DNA of 64,000 bases from Anisus vortex. Its lineage: Eukaryota; Mollusca; Gastropoda; Planorbidae. Position 1 is the first letter of the stretch. Every line of letters starts with the position of its first letter. Location of the stretch: positions 20,117,079-20,181,078 of the forward strand of contig OX421495.1 in NCBI GenBank assembly GCA_949126835.1. The letters run 5' to 3'. The notes beneath the pieces were generated by a model. That model did not search any database. It was not told the origin of the DNA and was given only the letters and a program-made list of their open reading frames with translations. Below are positions 1-10,086 of the stretch, piece by piece. The translations under genes and the position numbers were made by a program.

Positions 1-320
1 ACGCCAGTTATGCTTGATTAGGTATGAAAAAAATCTATTTGAAAGTCTTGAAACTCCGCTTTGAGTGCTTTTGGTGTGCTACTGAAAAAGCCCAACAATC
101 TTTCTTAATAATATATGCCTTTGTAAAGGGAAGTACATAATATAGTTAAATGTTGTGAAATGGATTTCACTCAATATAAATATTACTGAAAAATATAGTT
201 GTTTTTGTTTGTTTTCATCAATAATAAAACACCTCTTGGAGGTTTCTCGCGTGCCATTGAAAATCGCTCTGCGTGCCAAGTTTGGTATGCGTGCCTTAGC
301 TTGCCGACCCCTAGTGGACA
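1..320 (-). repeat. Dispersed repeat copy, partial at window edge
   Basis: The reverse complement of about 45-320 aligns by eye with 33865-34270, including the segments around GGCACGCG, CCTCCAAGAGGTGTTT and GAGTGAAATC. It is therefore a copy of a dispersed repeat that continues beyond the left edge. A hAT-type origin is only a guess from the GGGGTCGGCAA-like end. No open reading frame of interest is present. Confidence 0.55.
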
Positions 321-899
321 CCAGGTCATAAGTAGGAACTTAGAGTGTACAGGAATGGCCACCGTTTGTGCCTAACTTTTACGGTGATGTATAGGCCTAA
401 GTGGTGCGTGGACACAGCAGAGTTAGTTCTCCGAGCCCCAAAAGAGTATGCTCGCTCACATACTCCGAAAAAGATGGGGTTCAAGTCTGGTTTACTCACC
501 GAAAAGTAATAATGTGACTTAAAGCGCGCTGGCTTTCTCCTTCTCGGCCGTATTCGTGTAGTGATCGAAAACATGGTAACATGAACTTCGCAAAAAAAAA
601 AAAAAACAAGGTACCCACAGAATTTAAAAGAAAGAAGAAAATAACTTGTTTTAAAGAAATGCCGTTTGCTGAGGATATAACCATCGGGCGTTGTGTTTTA
701 ATAGCTGAGAGGAACAAATTAAGAAAAGAATAGAGCGTTCATATAACGTATCATATTTTGTAATTGACACATAGATACAGTAAATAAAAATGTTGAAACT
801 CTATTATTTTTTTTTAAATCTCTTTAAAAACTTCTATATTGGAGATTTATTTCGTATTTCAAAATAAAAACGAAGAATAATTCAGTCCTATAGAAGCAT
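321..899. other. No recognised gene
   Basis: AT-rich DNA with an A-run near 591-606. Short open frames here show no recognisable domain or sensible composition. I see nothing I can name. Confidence 0.5.
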
Positions 900-1189
900 T
901 CGCATTGATTCTATAAATATTTTTCGACACTAGATACTCATTCCGAGCAGTAGATGCACTCAATTTTGCAGAAATTTCCATCATTCCCATAGTTGCTAGT
1001 AAAAATCGTAAATGGTAAAAAAAAATACTGCATTTTATACAGTGTGTGTATCCTGGGGCACGGGATTTTCTCTAACACTTGATACGTACACATTCTTAGT
1101 TCTTCTATTAATGTGGAAAATTTTCTAAAAATGGGGCCTTTTTCCTAAAAGTTCGCTCTTACTAGCGTCAAAACCTGGCTACGCCACTG
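900..1189 (+). repeat. Dispersed hAT-like repeat end (CTACGCCACTG terminus)
   Basis: Aligns by eye with 42180-42449 and shares the segments GGGGCCTTTTTC, GTCAAAACCTGGCT and a terminal GCCACTG. The reverse complement of this end, CAGTGGCGTAGCC, is hAT-like and recurs at the ends of two other insertions in the window. Only the right end is recognisable here, and it abuts a LINE relic. Confidence 0.55.
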
Positions 1190-1625
1190 ATTAAATGGCA
1201 GGACAAAGTCCCTAATAATGAGGTACTGACGCGCGCCAGCGCCCAAAGCATGTTCGCAGCCCTCAGTGAAAGACGCCTAAGATGGTTAGGACATGTAAGA
1301 AGAATGAGTTCCGGCAGAATCTCTATATGGAGAATTGGCATCTGGAAAGAGGAAAACAAGTCGCCCACGCCTCCGCTACAAAGATGTCTGCATGAGGGAC
1401 ATGAGAGCAGCCAGAATAAGCACAAGTGACTGGGAGGAGAAGGCAGAGGATCGGTCCACCTGGCGCACTGCTGTCAGAGAAGGGGTTAAAATAGCAGAGG
1501 AAAATAGAATGGAGGAGACCATAGATAAAAGGGCTAGAAGAAAGGCAAAGAAAAAAGACCTCACGGAACACGTGTGCAAAGGCTGTAAAAAAGACTGTCA
1601 CTCAAGGATAGTAGTAACACCATAA
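1190..1625 (+). pseudogene. Non-LTR retrotransposon C-terminal fragment (RTE-like)
   Basis: Translation gives the C-terminal part of a LINE polyprotein. IKWQDKVPNNEVL and RRLRWLGHVRRM lie in the first frame (about 1190-1320). After a frame change near 1320 come LYGELASGKR and PRLRYKDVCMRDM, ending in a zinc-knuckle-like CKGCKKDCHSRI close to the stop at 1623. This tail is typical of LINE ORF2 proteins of many invertebrates. The frame break and the missing upstream reverse transcriptase show that it is a dead fragment. Family placement as RTE-like is from motif memory and less certain than the LINE call. Confidence 0.8.
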
Positions 1626-1995
1626 GTCAAATCACTAGATCTAAACTTAGAAACACTAGAGGACATAAGGGCAAAGAGTAAAGTAGTAATAATACATAAG
1701 GCATAAACTCTAATTTAGAAATACAACTTAGTAGCAACCTGTTGCAAAGCTCAGATAAACAGGAAGAACAAAAAACTTTCCTTGTCCTTAATGCGAGAAC
1801 AAATGCATATAAGTACTCTTACTTCCCGAGTGGCATTCGGGCATGGAATGGGTTGCCTGAACTAACCAGGAGAACCAGTAACTTAACATCATTTAAAACA
1901 TTAATAAAAATACAAGACTAAACTCGGACCACGAATGAGCGTAAGACGCAATAATCTTCTTTATAGAAGGAGCGTCTTTAATTTATAAGATAAGA
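1626..1995 (+). mobile_element. Second LINE 3-prime end (CR1/L2-like) with TAAGA-type tail
   Basis: Translation of about 1640-1920 shows ETLEDIRAKSKVVIIHKA and, in a shifted frame, YKYSYFPSGIRAWNGLP, the conserved end of CR1/L2-type reverse transcriptases, then a stop near 1920. It is followed by a short tail with GGAGCGTCTTTAATTTATAA and TAAGATAAGATAA. The same tail occurs near 4283-4312 (plus) and 33675-33860 (minus), so it marks a small family of 5-prime truncated LINE copies. It abuts a different LINE relic on each side. Confidence 0.7.
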
Positions 1996-3290
1996 TAATC
2001 TCTCTCCTAGCCTCTATCTTGTTCCATGTCTCTGGTGTTATCCATGCTTTTTGCTATCTTTTCCTCTTCCCTAAGACCTCGTTGCATGTTGTTTTCCATA
2101 TTTGTTGTATTTTTTCCCAGTGTTGTTCTATAGTTTCCTCTATTAGTCCTGAAAGGGCTTCGTATCTATTAATAACAGTGCAGTTAAAAACTCTTTTGCA
2201 GCTTCATTTCTTAGACACTGTGTGTTAACCTTGTGGAGTGATTTATCTGCTAATTCCTTGAAGGCTGTTAGCTTGGATTTCAATGTTCCAACCAGAAGCT
2301 GGTATTCTGAAGCTACGTCAGCACCAGGTTTCACTTTAACGTCCAATAGGCTTCTTCTCCATTTGCCGGAAACTGTAAAATGGTCAATCTGTTTTTTTTC
2401 TGTGTTTCCATCCTGAGAAGTCCAGGTTGTTTTGTGCATGGTTTTGTGTGGAAAGAATGTCACCCCCCCCCCATGAGAGCACAGAGGTTAGCAAAGAGTT
2501 CACAGTTTTCATTAATGTTTCCAACTCCGTTTCTACCCACGATGAGCTCTCTGTCTGTGTTGTCCATTCCCACTTTGGCATTCATGTCACCCATGACTAT
2601 TATCATGTCTCTTTTCGGTGTGTGGTCAATCAAAGCTTGTAGTGACCCATAAGACATTTTCTTTATCTTCTTCCTTCGCTGCATTAGTCGGAGCGTCAAA
2701 ATGAATGATGGTGGTTTTCCTGCCTTTTGCCTTGAATCGTGCAGAGATTAGTCTTGGAGAGATTGGTTCCCATGATATTTATGCCTTTGTTGCTTCCGGT
2801 GATCATCAATGCATCAATGCTACTCCTTGAGTGTGGTCATGGTTTAGATCCTCATGACCAGAGAAGATGATTGTCTCTCCTGTGTCTAGTCTAGATTGGT
2901 CATTACCATTCCACCGAGTCTTACATAATCCCAAGACCTTGATATCATATTTTCTCATTTCTTTTGCTACCAGGGCAGACCTGCTGGCTTCATATAGGGT
3001 TCTTATATTCCAGGTCCCTATTCTGGATTTTGCTTTCGTCGTGATGAGGTTTGTCTGCAAGCTAGCTTCCCGAGGGCTTTCACTAGCTTGCGTCATGAAT
3101 TCTTCGGTAGAAGGAGAACCTCCTTAACTAAGCTAGCGTTGGTTTGGTGTAGTTTTGGTTTCTGTAGCATTGGGTTATTTTACGGTGTAAGGTCGCTAGC
3201 CCCACGACCAACCTTTCTCCTTTACCCGGACTTGGGACATGCAGGATACCCCCGAAGGTCATAGCCAGGCGGTGTTACGATTTTAATTCA
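1996..3290 (-). pseudogene. Non-LTR retrotransposon 5-prime region with endonuclease domain
   Basis: The minus strand encodes an exonuclease/endonuclease/phosphatase domain of LINE ORF2, of the craniofacial-development-protein-2-like type. IGTWNIRTLYE and LGLCKTRWNG lie in 3096-2806, IIVMGDMNAKVG in 2699-2460 and KKQIDHFTVSGKWRRSL in 2463-2143. The pieces lie in different frames. In the second motif the expected catalytic glutamate (usually ETRW) is lysine, so the endonuclease would be inactive even without the frameshifts. About 190 bp of conserved-looking leader lies upstream (3097-3290). The copy stops abruptly at 1996 against the tail of another LINE, so the reverse transcriptase is absent. 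Confidence 0.85.
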
Positions 3291-3521
3291 CTGTACTGTA
3301 AATAGAAACAAAGTAATCATTTAATGTATACCTAGTTTACATGTTTACTCGGTTTTAGACATGACAATATAGAGATTAGACCTTTTACTAATGGACAAGT
3401 ATGTCATAAAGTGAAAAACTACTTTGCAAGAAATTAAGTAGTCCGCGAATTTTTACTCAGCCATTTGAGTAATGTTACATTTATTAAGTCATCTAGCACG
3501 ACGAACTATTGTTGGCTCTTA

Positions 3522-3618
3522 TTCTTTGTTTAGATAAACTACAATAAAGACCTCGGTTAGTTCTTTGTTTAGATAAACTACAATAAAGACCTCGGTTAGT
3601 TCTTTGTTTAGATAAACC
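3522..3618. repeat. 39-bp tandem repeat, about 2.5 copies
   Basis: The unit beginning TTCTTTGTTTAGATAAAC starts at 3522, 3561 and 3600. The first two are full length and identical; the third is partial. Confidence 0.95.
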
Positions 3619-3747
3619 AAAGACTATAATATGATGGAGAGTCTTTAGTCTAAATCATGTATTGCTGTTTTTGTTCTTATATTCTTATATACAGTTTTCA
3701 ACTCTATTTACTCCCTTTATTTTAAGTTGTAATTTCTGTCTGGATGG

Positions 3748-3787
3748 TTGTAATCATCGTGCAAGAATTGTAATCATCGTGCAAGAA
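3748..3787. repeat. 20-bp perfect tandem duplication
   Basis: TTGTAATCATCGTGCAAGAA is repeated exactly twice, at 3748-3767 and 3768-3787. Confidence 0.95.
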
Positions 3788-3789
3788 TT

Positions 3790-5320
3790 GGCTTCTTTTT
3801 TTCGACCACTTGCCCTGGTCCAATCGAGCTGAAATTCGGACAGCAGACTTGCCCCAACTAACAATACATTCTATAAAATTTTCAGTTAAAACAACTTAAT
3901 AATACTACACTTATGACAATATTCATTTCTTAAAAGGAAAGTATAAGAAAAATTTTGGTTTCACTTTAAAAATGCCTGTGCAACTTTTTATAGTTTTTCG
4001 GCGCAAAGCTAGAAAAAAAAATTATGCGCTAAGATTATTTTTAGAACAATTTATACGGAGTAAGGAGATATTTTTGAGATTTGCGACACAGATATTTTTC
4101 TGTACGTTTCATTTGCAGTAGTCAATCAATTATTTAATTACATGATGGTAAACTTAGTTTGCAAATAAAGGGAGTATAATGAAATCTTCGTTTTTATGGT
4201 TTTCTTGTTATTTTCATTTTCTCTCTATATATATCTCTGTCATGATGTGAGTTAAGGTATTGGCGATAAGTCCAAAAAGGAGCGTCTGTAATGTATAAGA
4301 TAAGATAAGAAAACAATGGCAGTCAAGGGCGGTCTTTACTGTGTCGTCATAATCACTTATCGACCAGTCATCTTTCCGTCAGTATCTCAGGGGCGTTTCC
4401 GACTGACCAAAGATATTATCTTCCTTGGTCTTGTCTCCTAGTCGATTGGCATCTACAATCGTCTAGGTCAAACATTGCACCACATATCACAATCTTTGTA
4501 TGTGTCCGTGTTTCCAACGCCCCAGACATAACCTAATGGTTTATCTGTAAAGTATCTCTACCCTACCCTACCAAGACCAAGGCGCTTAATAGGTCCATGT
4601 TTAAGGCGGTGAACTCAAAAGGGCGGATAACTCCTTGAGGATAACAAAAGGCAAGGTGCGGCTGATTGCCCCGGCGCGAGGTCCGCCTCGAACAAAGGAG
4701 CTAAGGGGAGCAGTTGCCCCTTGACCAGGTCCGTGTTGACACAAAGAAAAGACAGAGGATTGACCCGCCCCCTGGTGGGGAGGAAAAACGTGGTTGGAAG
4801 GGGGAGAACTTCGCCCTGCCTAACTAATTACATACAATGGTCATAGCATTAATTTATGATGACTGAACTAGGATGCTATAATAAATGTTACATCATGACA
4901 CACACTATCAGTAATAAAAAAAAATTAATTGATGAAACAATTACTAAATACTAAGCGTTTAAAACAATATCCTGGACGCACAAGCTTTAATGGCTCCATT
5001 AAAAAAATATTGGTTATTCCTCTCAAGTATTCTACAACGTTTCTAATTATCTCTGATTTGTAGGCATACGCATGTTGTTGACTGGGTGCGATTGACCATT
5101 CAAAATCAAAAAAAGTTTATCATTATATTTTAACTACCCACCCAGTATTTTAAAACATCCATTGATTAATTCTCTGACCATCTTGTCTACGATTGACCGT
5201 GGTTTTAATCACTCCCAACTATTGTACAACAGTCAAGTTATTTGAAAGATGTTGCCAGGGGGTTACTTCATGAACATGTGTAGTTATAATTTTATTAAAA
5301 AACAAGCACGCGTAATTTTC
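3790..5320. other. Non-coding stretch, mostly unassigned
   Basis: About 4283-4312 is a short LINE tail (GGAGCGTCTGTAATG then TAAGATAAGATAAGA) like that at 1960-1995. About 4330-4830 is distinctly richer in G and C than its surroundings but has no long frame and no domain I recognise; it may be the untranslated part of a retroelement. The rest is AT-rich with no assignable feature. Confidence 0.4.
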
Positions 5321-5324
5321 GCCC

Positions 5325-5762
5325 GAGGCAGTCCATGTCTACAACGACAGGTTAGCAAATGTAGACACCGGTACAGCCGGCTTTGATGTCTACATGGACT
5401 ACCCCAGTAACCCGAATAGCGATGAATTATGGGGGCCTTGTGACGGTCTTTGCAACTAAGGCGAAGAGATTGAGGCCATTAGTCGGACTCTGGAGCAGAT
5501 CCGCCTTCGCCGTGTCGAAGGCGCCCTCGACTCTATGACCATAATAATCCTGATTGATGTATTGCTAGGGCTCCAGGTTACTGAGAACCTGAGCAACTGG
5601 CCCCCTCAGATTGAGAAAATTCTTCTGGCTTCAGATGAGCTAAGCCAGTGCTTTGGAGACCGCGTGCTACTGCAGTGGGTTTCAGGGCATACAGGCCTAC
5701 CTGGAATCATAAGAGCAGACAATCTTGCGAAAAAAAGGTGGGCTGAGCACACCCACCTCTGA
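5325..5762 (+). pseudogene. LINE RNase H domain relic
   Basis: Translation shows the start of a LINE RNase H domain (DTGTAGFDVYMDYP, ELWGPCDGLC, EIEAISRTLEQIR at about 5340-5510) and its end (LLQWVSGHTGLPG then RADNLAKK at about 5665-5735). The conserved SGHTGLPG and RADNLA motifs are clear. Stops and frame changes separate the two halves, and no reverse transcriptase remains. Another RNase H-bearing LINE relic is at 57130-58177. Confidence 0.8.
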
Positions 5763-6210
5763 GGAGCCCGGCATCACGCCACCCTAGTCGTGGTTGCTGG
5801 TGGTGGGCATTCACCTCTTGGCCGAGATTGGTTAACAGCTTTTCGCCTTGACTGGTACAGCATCAATAACATCCAAACCGTGAATATTGATGACTTGCTA
5901 TTGAAATATTCAGCTATTTTTTAAGAAATCCTCTGCAAATACAATGGTCCACCAGTCAAATTTTTCATTGATCCAGAAGCACAACCTCGGCATTTTAAGG
6001 CCAGACCAGTGCCTTATGTTACCAAGAACAAAGTGCAGGATGCAATCGAGAAGAATTTAGAACTTGGCATATGGGAGGCAGTTGATTACAGTGATTAAGC
6101 ATCAAATGTGTTTCCTGTTTTGTAAACCGATGGCACAATACGTTTTTGTGGTGATTAAAAGGTAACAATAAATCCAGCCTGTACGGTTGACCCTTACCCC
6201 CTGCCTAGAA
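5763..6210 (+). pseudogene. Ty3/gypsy Pol fragment, end of protease to start of RT
   Basis: The translation contains GRDWLTAFRLDW (protease to RT linker), FFIDPEAQPRHFKARPVPY, then VQDAIEKNLELGIWEAV and, after a stop, DGTIRFCGD followed by a KVTINPACTVDPYPLPR-like stretch. This is the beginning of a gypsy reverse transcriptase of the K02A2.6 type. At least three in-frame stops show it is dead. It joins the LINE RNase H relic on its left and a hAT-like relic on its right. Confidence 0.75.
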
Positions 6211-6214
6211 CTAC

Positions 6215-6440
6215 TCGAAACATGAGCCATAAGAAAGAATATAATTTGCAGACAGAGCAATATGCTGGTTATATCCGTGAGGCTCTTGAAATGGAGGTAG
6301 GCCAATTACCATCTGTTTAAAAAGCAAATTAAGGACTGGACCAATATTTGACCAATACCTTTTTCATTTCTGAGCTGCTTTATAAATTACGAACAAGAAA
6401 GACTTTGTCCACCAATTAATTCTGCAAACATGTCTTCAAT
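6215..6440 (+). repeat. hAT-like relic fragment
   Basis: Aligns by eye with 32090-32280 and partly with 21825-21900. The conserved translated patch GYIREALEMEV then LPSV occurs here and at 32120-32180. The 32-kb copy continues into a hAT C-terminal dimerisation domain, so this is taken as a piece of the same transposase family. No intact frame. Confidence 0.55.
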
Positions 6441-7189
6441 TCTAGGCATGGGTATGCAAACTTTAACGTGACATCCTGTATATGTGGTTATAGCGCTGTG
6501 AAACGCGGACAGCTTAACGACGTTAAAGAACTCTTTGTATGTATGTTAAGAAATAATTGTAAAGGAGGCCCCTGTATTTACCTGCATTCTTATGTCCCTA
6601 GACTCTACCTGTAACACCACATCAATTGAATGAATTTTATTCTGTAGCGAAGCAACACTAAATAATGAGAAAATATATCTAAGGTTAGGTAATTCTGACG
6701 TAACAACTAACCGTTCAAACATCTGCGTCTGGGGAGTGGGGCTGCTTTTCAAAATTGGCGTTACTAGATTTTTAATTAGCTAGCCTATACCTCACTCGGC
6801 TAAGATGTAAGACTGGTATTTCCTTGGTAATTCACTTGAATTCTTGTCAGTAACTTTACACTTAATATTATCAGTTGCAAGTACAAAATGAATGGTGTCG
6901 CTAAAACGGTAACTATCGGTCTGTCTAGTTGACTAAAAGTAATAGAATCGAGTTTAATTCTCAAGTGGGTCAATTCAAAAGAGCCATCTCAATTTTTTTT
7001 ACACATTATTATATGGAGCGTTATAACAGCCAAATAACAGCTATTCAATTGGGTCCTTTGCTCATTACAATATACATACTGCCTTGTAAACGGTACTCCA
7101 AAATGTGGTCTTTTTAAATTCTTGAGATTTTAAAACAGCGAAAAAGTTTTAAAACTGTTTTCCTGAAATTTTAACTAATACTCAGATTT
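6441..7189. other. No recognised feature
   Basis: AT-rich DNA between a hAT relic and the start of receptor unit 1. I see no coding, repeat or RNA feature that I can support. Confidence 0.45.
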
Positions 7190-7366
7190 ACAACAATGAA
7201 ACTACTGGAAAGACCTTTTATTTATCATTCGCCTTCTTTTTCTACTAATTTCGTATTTCAATTACTTTCCTTGTATTAAACACTGTTTTAACATTTTTTA
7301 AAACTACATTCACATGCAGAAGAATGAATTTTATTTGTAAATAATATTTTTATATGTAAATATATT

Positions 7367-7415
<49 letters not shown>

Positions 7416-8283
7416 ATATATATTTGCTATAATATGTATTATATAAAGTAATGTAAGTAATTTTTTCTTGAATGCTAATTAAATAAACAATTTATGAGTA
7501 GAAAGGTTTGATTTTCTTTCTTGTTTTTTTTTTAATGTAGAAGTTATAATAAAGAGCAAAATACGACTATTTACTAATATATAGTTTTTTACTTTTTATA
7601 GAATCAACAAGTCTAGGTTGTTATGGCGACTATTTTAAAAATACGAGTTTTAGCCCAGTGCCTTTTTACAGTTTCTTTTTATCAAGGGTCCATTGCTCAT
7701 ATGCGGAATTAAATCCTGTTGCTAGAAAAATAAAAAAAAGACAATTTAAACGTCTATACATCATTATCAGTATAAGCGGCGGTATTGCGCGTGCCAGGGT
7801 TGTGTGTGTGGGGGAGGGGGAGTAGACAAAGCCGCAGATGCGTAGTACAATTTAATCTCGCAACAATATTATTATGTTAATGATATGATGTTCAAAAAAT
7901 AATTTAAAAAGCAACTATATGTAAATGGTTCTAAAAGATATCTACAGTAGTTTGATCGCCAAGCGTGACTGTAGTTTATTACAGTCATGAAATACTTTCA
8001 AAGGATTGAAAATTCTCCACACTTATTAAATTGATTTTAACAAATAACATACCGTTAGATTCAAATGTCACGGCGATCCAAAAATAAAAAAAAATTAGGT
8101 TATCGCGGTTCTTTGTTACAATTAACAGATAAAAACAAATATATTCACTTATAAAATATTTTTTCACACATTACTTTATATATAAAAATGTTATACCGAA
8201 GACCTATATCTCATATCAATAAAAAAAAAGTTCATTTTTTTCTGCAGTCAAATTTTAATAATGGTTTTTGATGGATGGAAATT
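7190..8283 (+). other. Shared intergenic segment of receptor unit 1
   Basis: Aligns by eye with the DNA between the divergent receptor pairs at 24800-26700, 43700-45190 and 59830-61490. Landmarks are CATGCAGAAGAATGAATTTT, AAAGTAATGTAA and CTATACATCATTATCAGT. The unit begins where the opposite-strand receptor pseudogene would start (about 7180), so unit 1 has lost that partner. A TA-rich microsatellite lies at about 7361-7423. Confidence 0.7.
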
Positions 8284-8376
8284 AAATTGAGATACGAAAT
8301 TAGCAGGGAAAGGAGAAGAATGATAAAGAAAAGGTCTTCTATTGAAATATTTTAAATAATTTAATTATAAAAGTAA
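8284..8376 (+). promoter_or_regulatory. Promoter-like module of receptor 1, TATA box at 8366-8373
   Basis: A conserved block starting AAATTGAGATACGAAA and ending TATAAAAGTAAC, found at the same place before every receptor copy on either strand (seven copies). The TATAAAAG lies 79 bases ahead of the ATG at 8445. Conservation and position suggest a core promoter. No transcript data. Confidence 0.6.
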
Positions 8377-8444
8377 CAGCTAATTTTTTATAGAAAAACG
8401 AGAACATTTTGAGACTATAGGTGCTCTTGTCATTACAAGTTAAG

Positions 8445-9536
8445 ATGTTCTCTAATGTATCTACAATGAATGTGTCGAGAAACACAACCGTATTCATACA
8501 AGAGTTATATAATGAAACAACGACTTACTGGGACATCAGTAAGGAAACATCTTCTTACTGGGACATCAGTAATGAAACACGACAGCTTATTGAACTTATT
8601 ACAGGGATGTACCTGGCGGTACTTGTGTCTGTGCTCGGTATCTTGGGCAACTCGCTGAATTTAGTTGTGTTCTGTAAACAGGGACTTGGTAGTTCTATCA
8701 ATATCAGCTTTACGTTGTTGGCTTTGACAGACATCTGCAGCCTCACGACGCTACTGTGGTACAACATCTGCGGGAGCCCAGCCTTGGTAGAAGCTGACAC
8801 TTCATTTTACTTTGTAGACTTGCAACTACTGACCGCGGCGTTCCCCCATGGGTGTTTAACTCGTATCAGTGCGTTAGTCATTGTTTGGATAATGGTCGAG
8901 AGATGTTTATGCGTATCCTTTCCGTTAATTATCAAGAGGCTTATTACTCCAAGGATAACCACGGTAATCATCATATCTTTCTACCTTGTGATGTTTCTTA
9001 CCCTGGTGCCCATTTATTACACAAATTATATAGATTGGAAATATTTCCCTGGGCTAAACAAGACATTGTTAGGATTGGTCATTTTGGAGAACTCTTGGGA
9101 GATAGAATCTGTGAGTGCTTATCTGTTCAGTTTGTACATGATTTTGTCGTTTCTTGCCGTACCAATACTGTCGTGCATTCTTCTTTTTCTCTATCACTCG
9201 AAAAACGAATGGAGACTGGCCAATGTCAAGGACGTGAAGACCAAAGAATCCATGACCAGCCGTGAACGAAGTCTTATAAAGATAGTATTGGTCGAGGGTT
9301 TTATATTTATTATCACATACAGTGTTTCTGCTTTGGTTGTTTTAGCCTGTATAATAGAACCGCACTTTAACTACTTCGGAAAACTGTCCAATATTTTCCA
9401 CGTAAGTTTATCCATTTCAGTTTTGCTCGATGCCATCAATTCCAGTATTCACATTGTTTTATATCTGAGAATGAGTTCAAATTTCAGGTCAACTTTTTTG
9501 GAAGTTTTTCATTTTTATAAAATCTCAGGCAATTAA
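8445..9536 (+). CDS. Class A-like 7TM receptor 1, candidate chemosensory receptor
   Basis: A single-exon plasma-membrane G protein-coupled receptor of 363 residues. ATG at 8445 is chosen because paralogues start at the equivalent MFxNVS; an in-frame GTG at 8421 gives a longer frame but is not a normal animal start. The N-terminus (1-54) has several N-glycosylation sites (N4, N9, N13, N23, N43) and a tandem 10-residue repeat ending in YWDISxET. Helices are at about 55-77, 86-108, 138-160, 172-193, 225-250, 277-303 and 313-341. Class A marks are GNSLNLVVF (N69), LALTD (D96), ERC at 152-154 in place of DRY, P240 in helix 5 and NSSIHIVLY at 332-340 in place of NPxxY. Ligand unknown; the chemosensory role is inferred from family resemblance and clustering. 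A Gmr1-like element starts 40 bases past the stop. Confidence 0.9.
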   Translation: MFSNVSTMNVSRNTTVFIQELYNETTTYWDISKETSSYWDISNETRQLIELITGMYLAVLVSVLGILGNSLNLVVFCKQGLGSSINISFTLLALTDICSLTTLLWYNICGSPALVEADTSFYFVDLQLLTAAFPHGCLTRISALVIVWIMVERCLCVSFPLIIKRLITPRITTVIIISFYLVMFLTLVPIYYTNYIDWKYFPGLNKTLLGLVILENSWEIESVSAYLFSLYMILSFLAVPILSCILLFLYHSKNEWRLANVKDVKTKESMTSRERSLIKIVLVEGFIFIITYSVSALVVLACIIEPHFNYFGKLSNIFHVSLSISVLLDAINSSIHIVLYLRMSSNFRSTFLEVFHFYKISGN

Positions 9537-9576
9537 ATGGACCAAATTTTGTGAGTACCTTTTAAGAGAACAATAT

Positions 9577-10071
9577 TGTCAGTGATTGAAATAGAACATA
9601 ATAAATAGTCTATGGTCAAAGAGAGATAACCAATGAAAAGAAGAGTAAACCTTGACCTTGGATAGCAAAGGCAGACGGAGACTATAATAATTACGCAGTT
9701 GTGTTGTTAATTCACGTGTTAGGTTAGAAAAGATCGGAGGAAAGGTTACGAGACTTGACATTGGTAGGGTAGTGGGCATTCAGCTTTTGTAGAGAGAGGA
9801 GCTGTATTTTTATGTGGAGATTTTGTAATGGACATAATATGAGAGATCTCTGTGAATCTATTCTGTAAATGCGATGATATAAATTGCAATGCTATTGAGT
9901 GAATATATATACAGATATCATTGTGCATGGATATTCATATGAATTGTGAGGACATAAAAATATATGTGTGTGAATAAACTTATCTATATATTTTACTGTT
10001 CCTGGAGTGTTAAGTATTTTTATGAACGCCTCGTGTGAGTGAATGATACAAGTGTAAATATACAACTTACA
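9577..10071 (+). repeat. 5-prime LTR of the Gmr1-like element
   Basis: 495 bp, begins TGTCAGTGATTG and ends AACTTACA. Contains an AATAAA polyadenylation signal at 9973-9978. Differs from the 3-prime LTR by three substitutions (GGATAGC/GGGTAGC, TATCTAT/TATCAAT, GCCTCGT/GCCTTGT). Confidence 0.95.
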
Positions 10072-10073
10072 AC

Positions 10074-10086
10074 TGGTGGCAAGCGG
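10074..10086 (+). other. Candidate primer-binding site
   Basis: TGGTGGCAAGCGG begins two bases after the 5-prime LTR. It starts with TGG, as expected for annealing to a tRNA 3-prime CCA end. I do not assign the tRNA. Confidence 0.65.

Noticed and set aside
8555..8800. An 81-codon antisense frame recurring opposite helix 1-2 of most receptors (also 26941-27186, 61762-62007 and 59351-59596)
   Set aside because: It mirrors conserved receptor coding sequence on the other strand. Its conservation is explained by the receptors and it has no domain or independent support.
8852..9265. 137-codon overlapping plus-strand frame inside receptor 1
   Set aside because: A shifted-frame shadow of the receptor; the paralogues keep only parts of it.
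9579..9928. Two short minus-strand frames found in both LTRs of the young element
   Set aside because: Present only because the LTR is duplicated; no start context or protein features.
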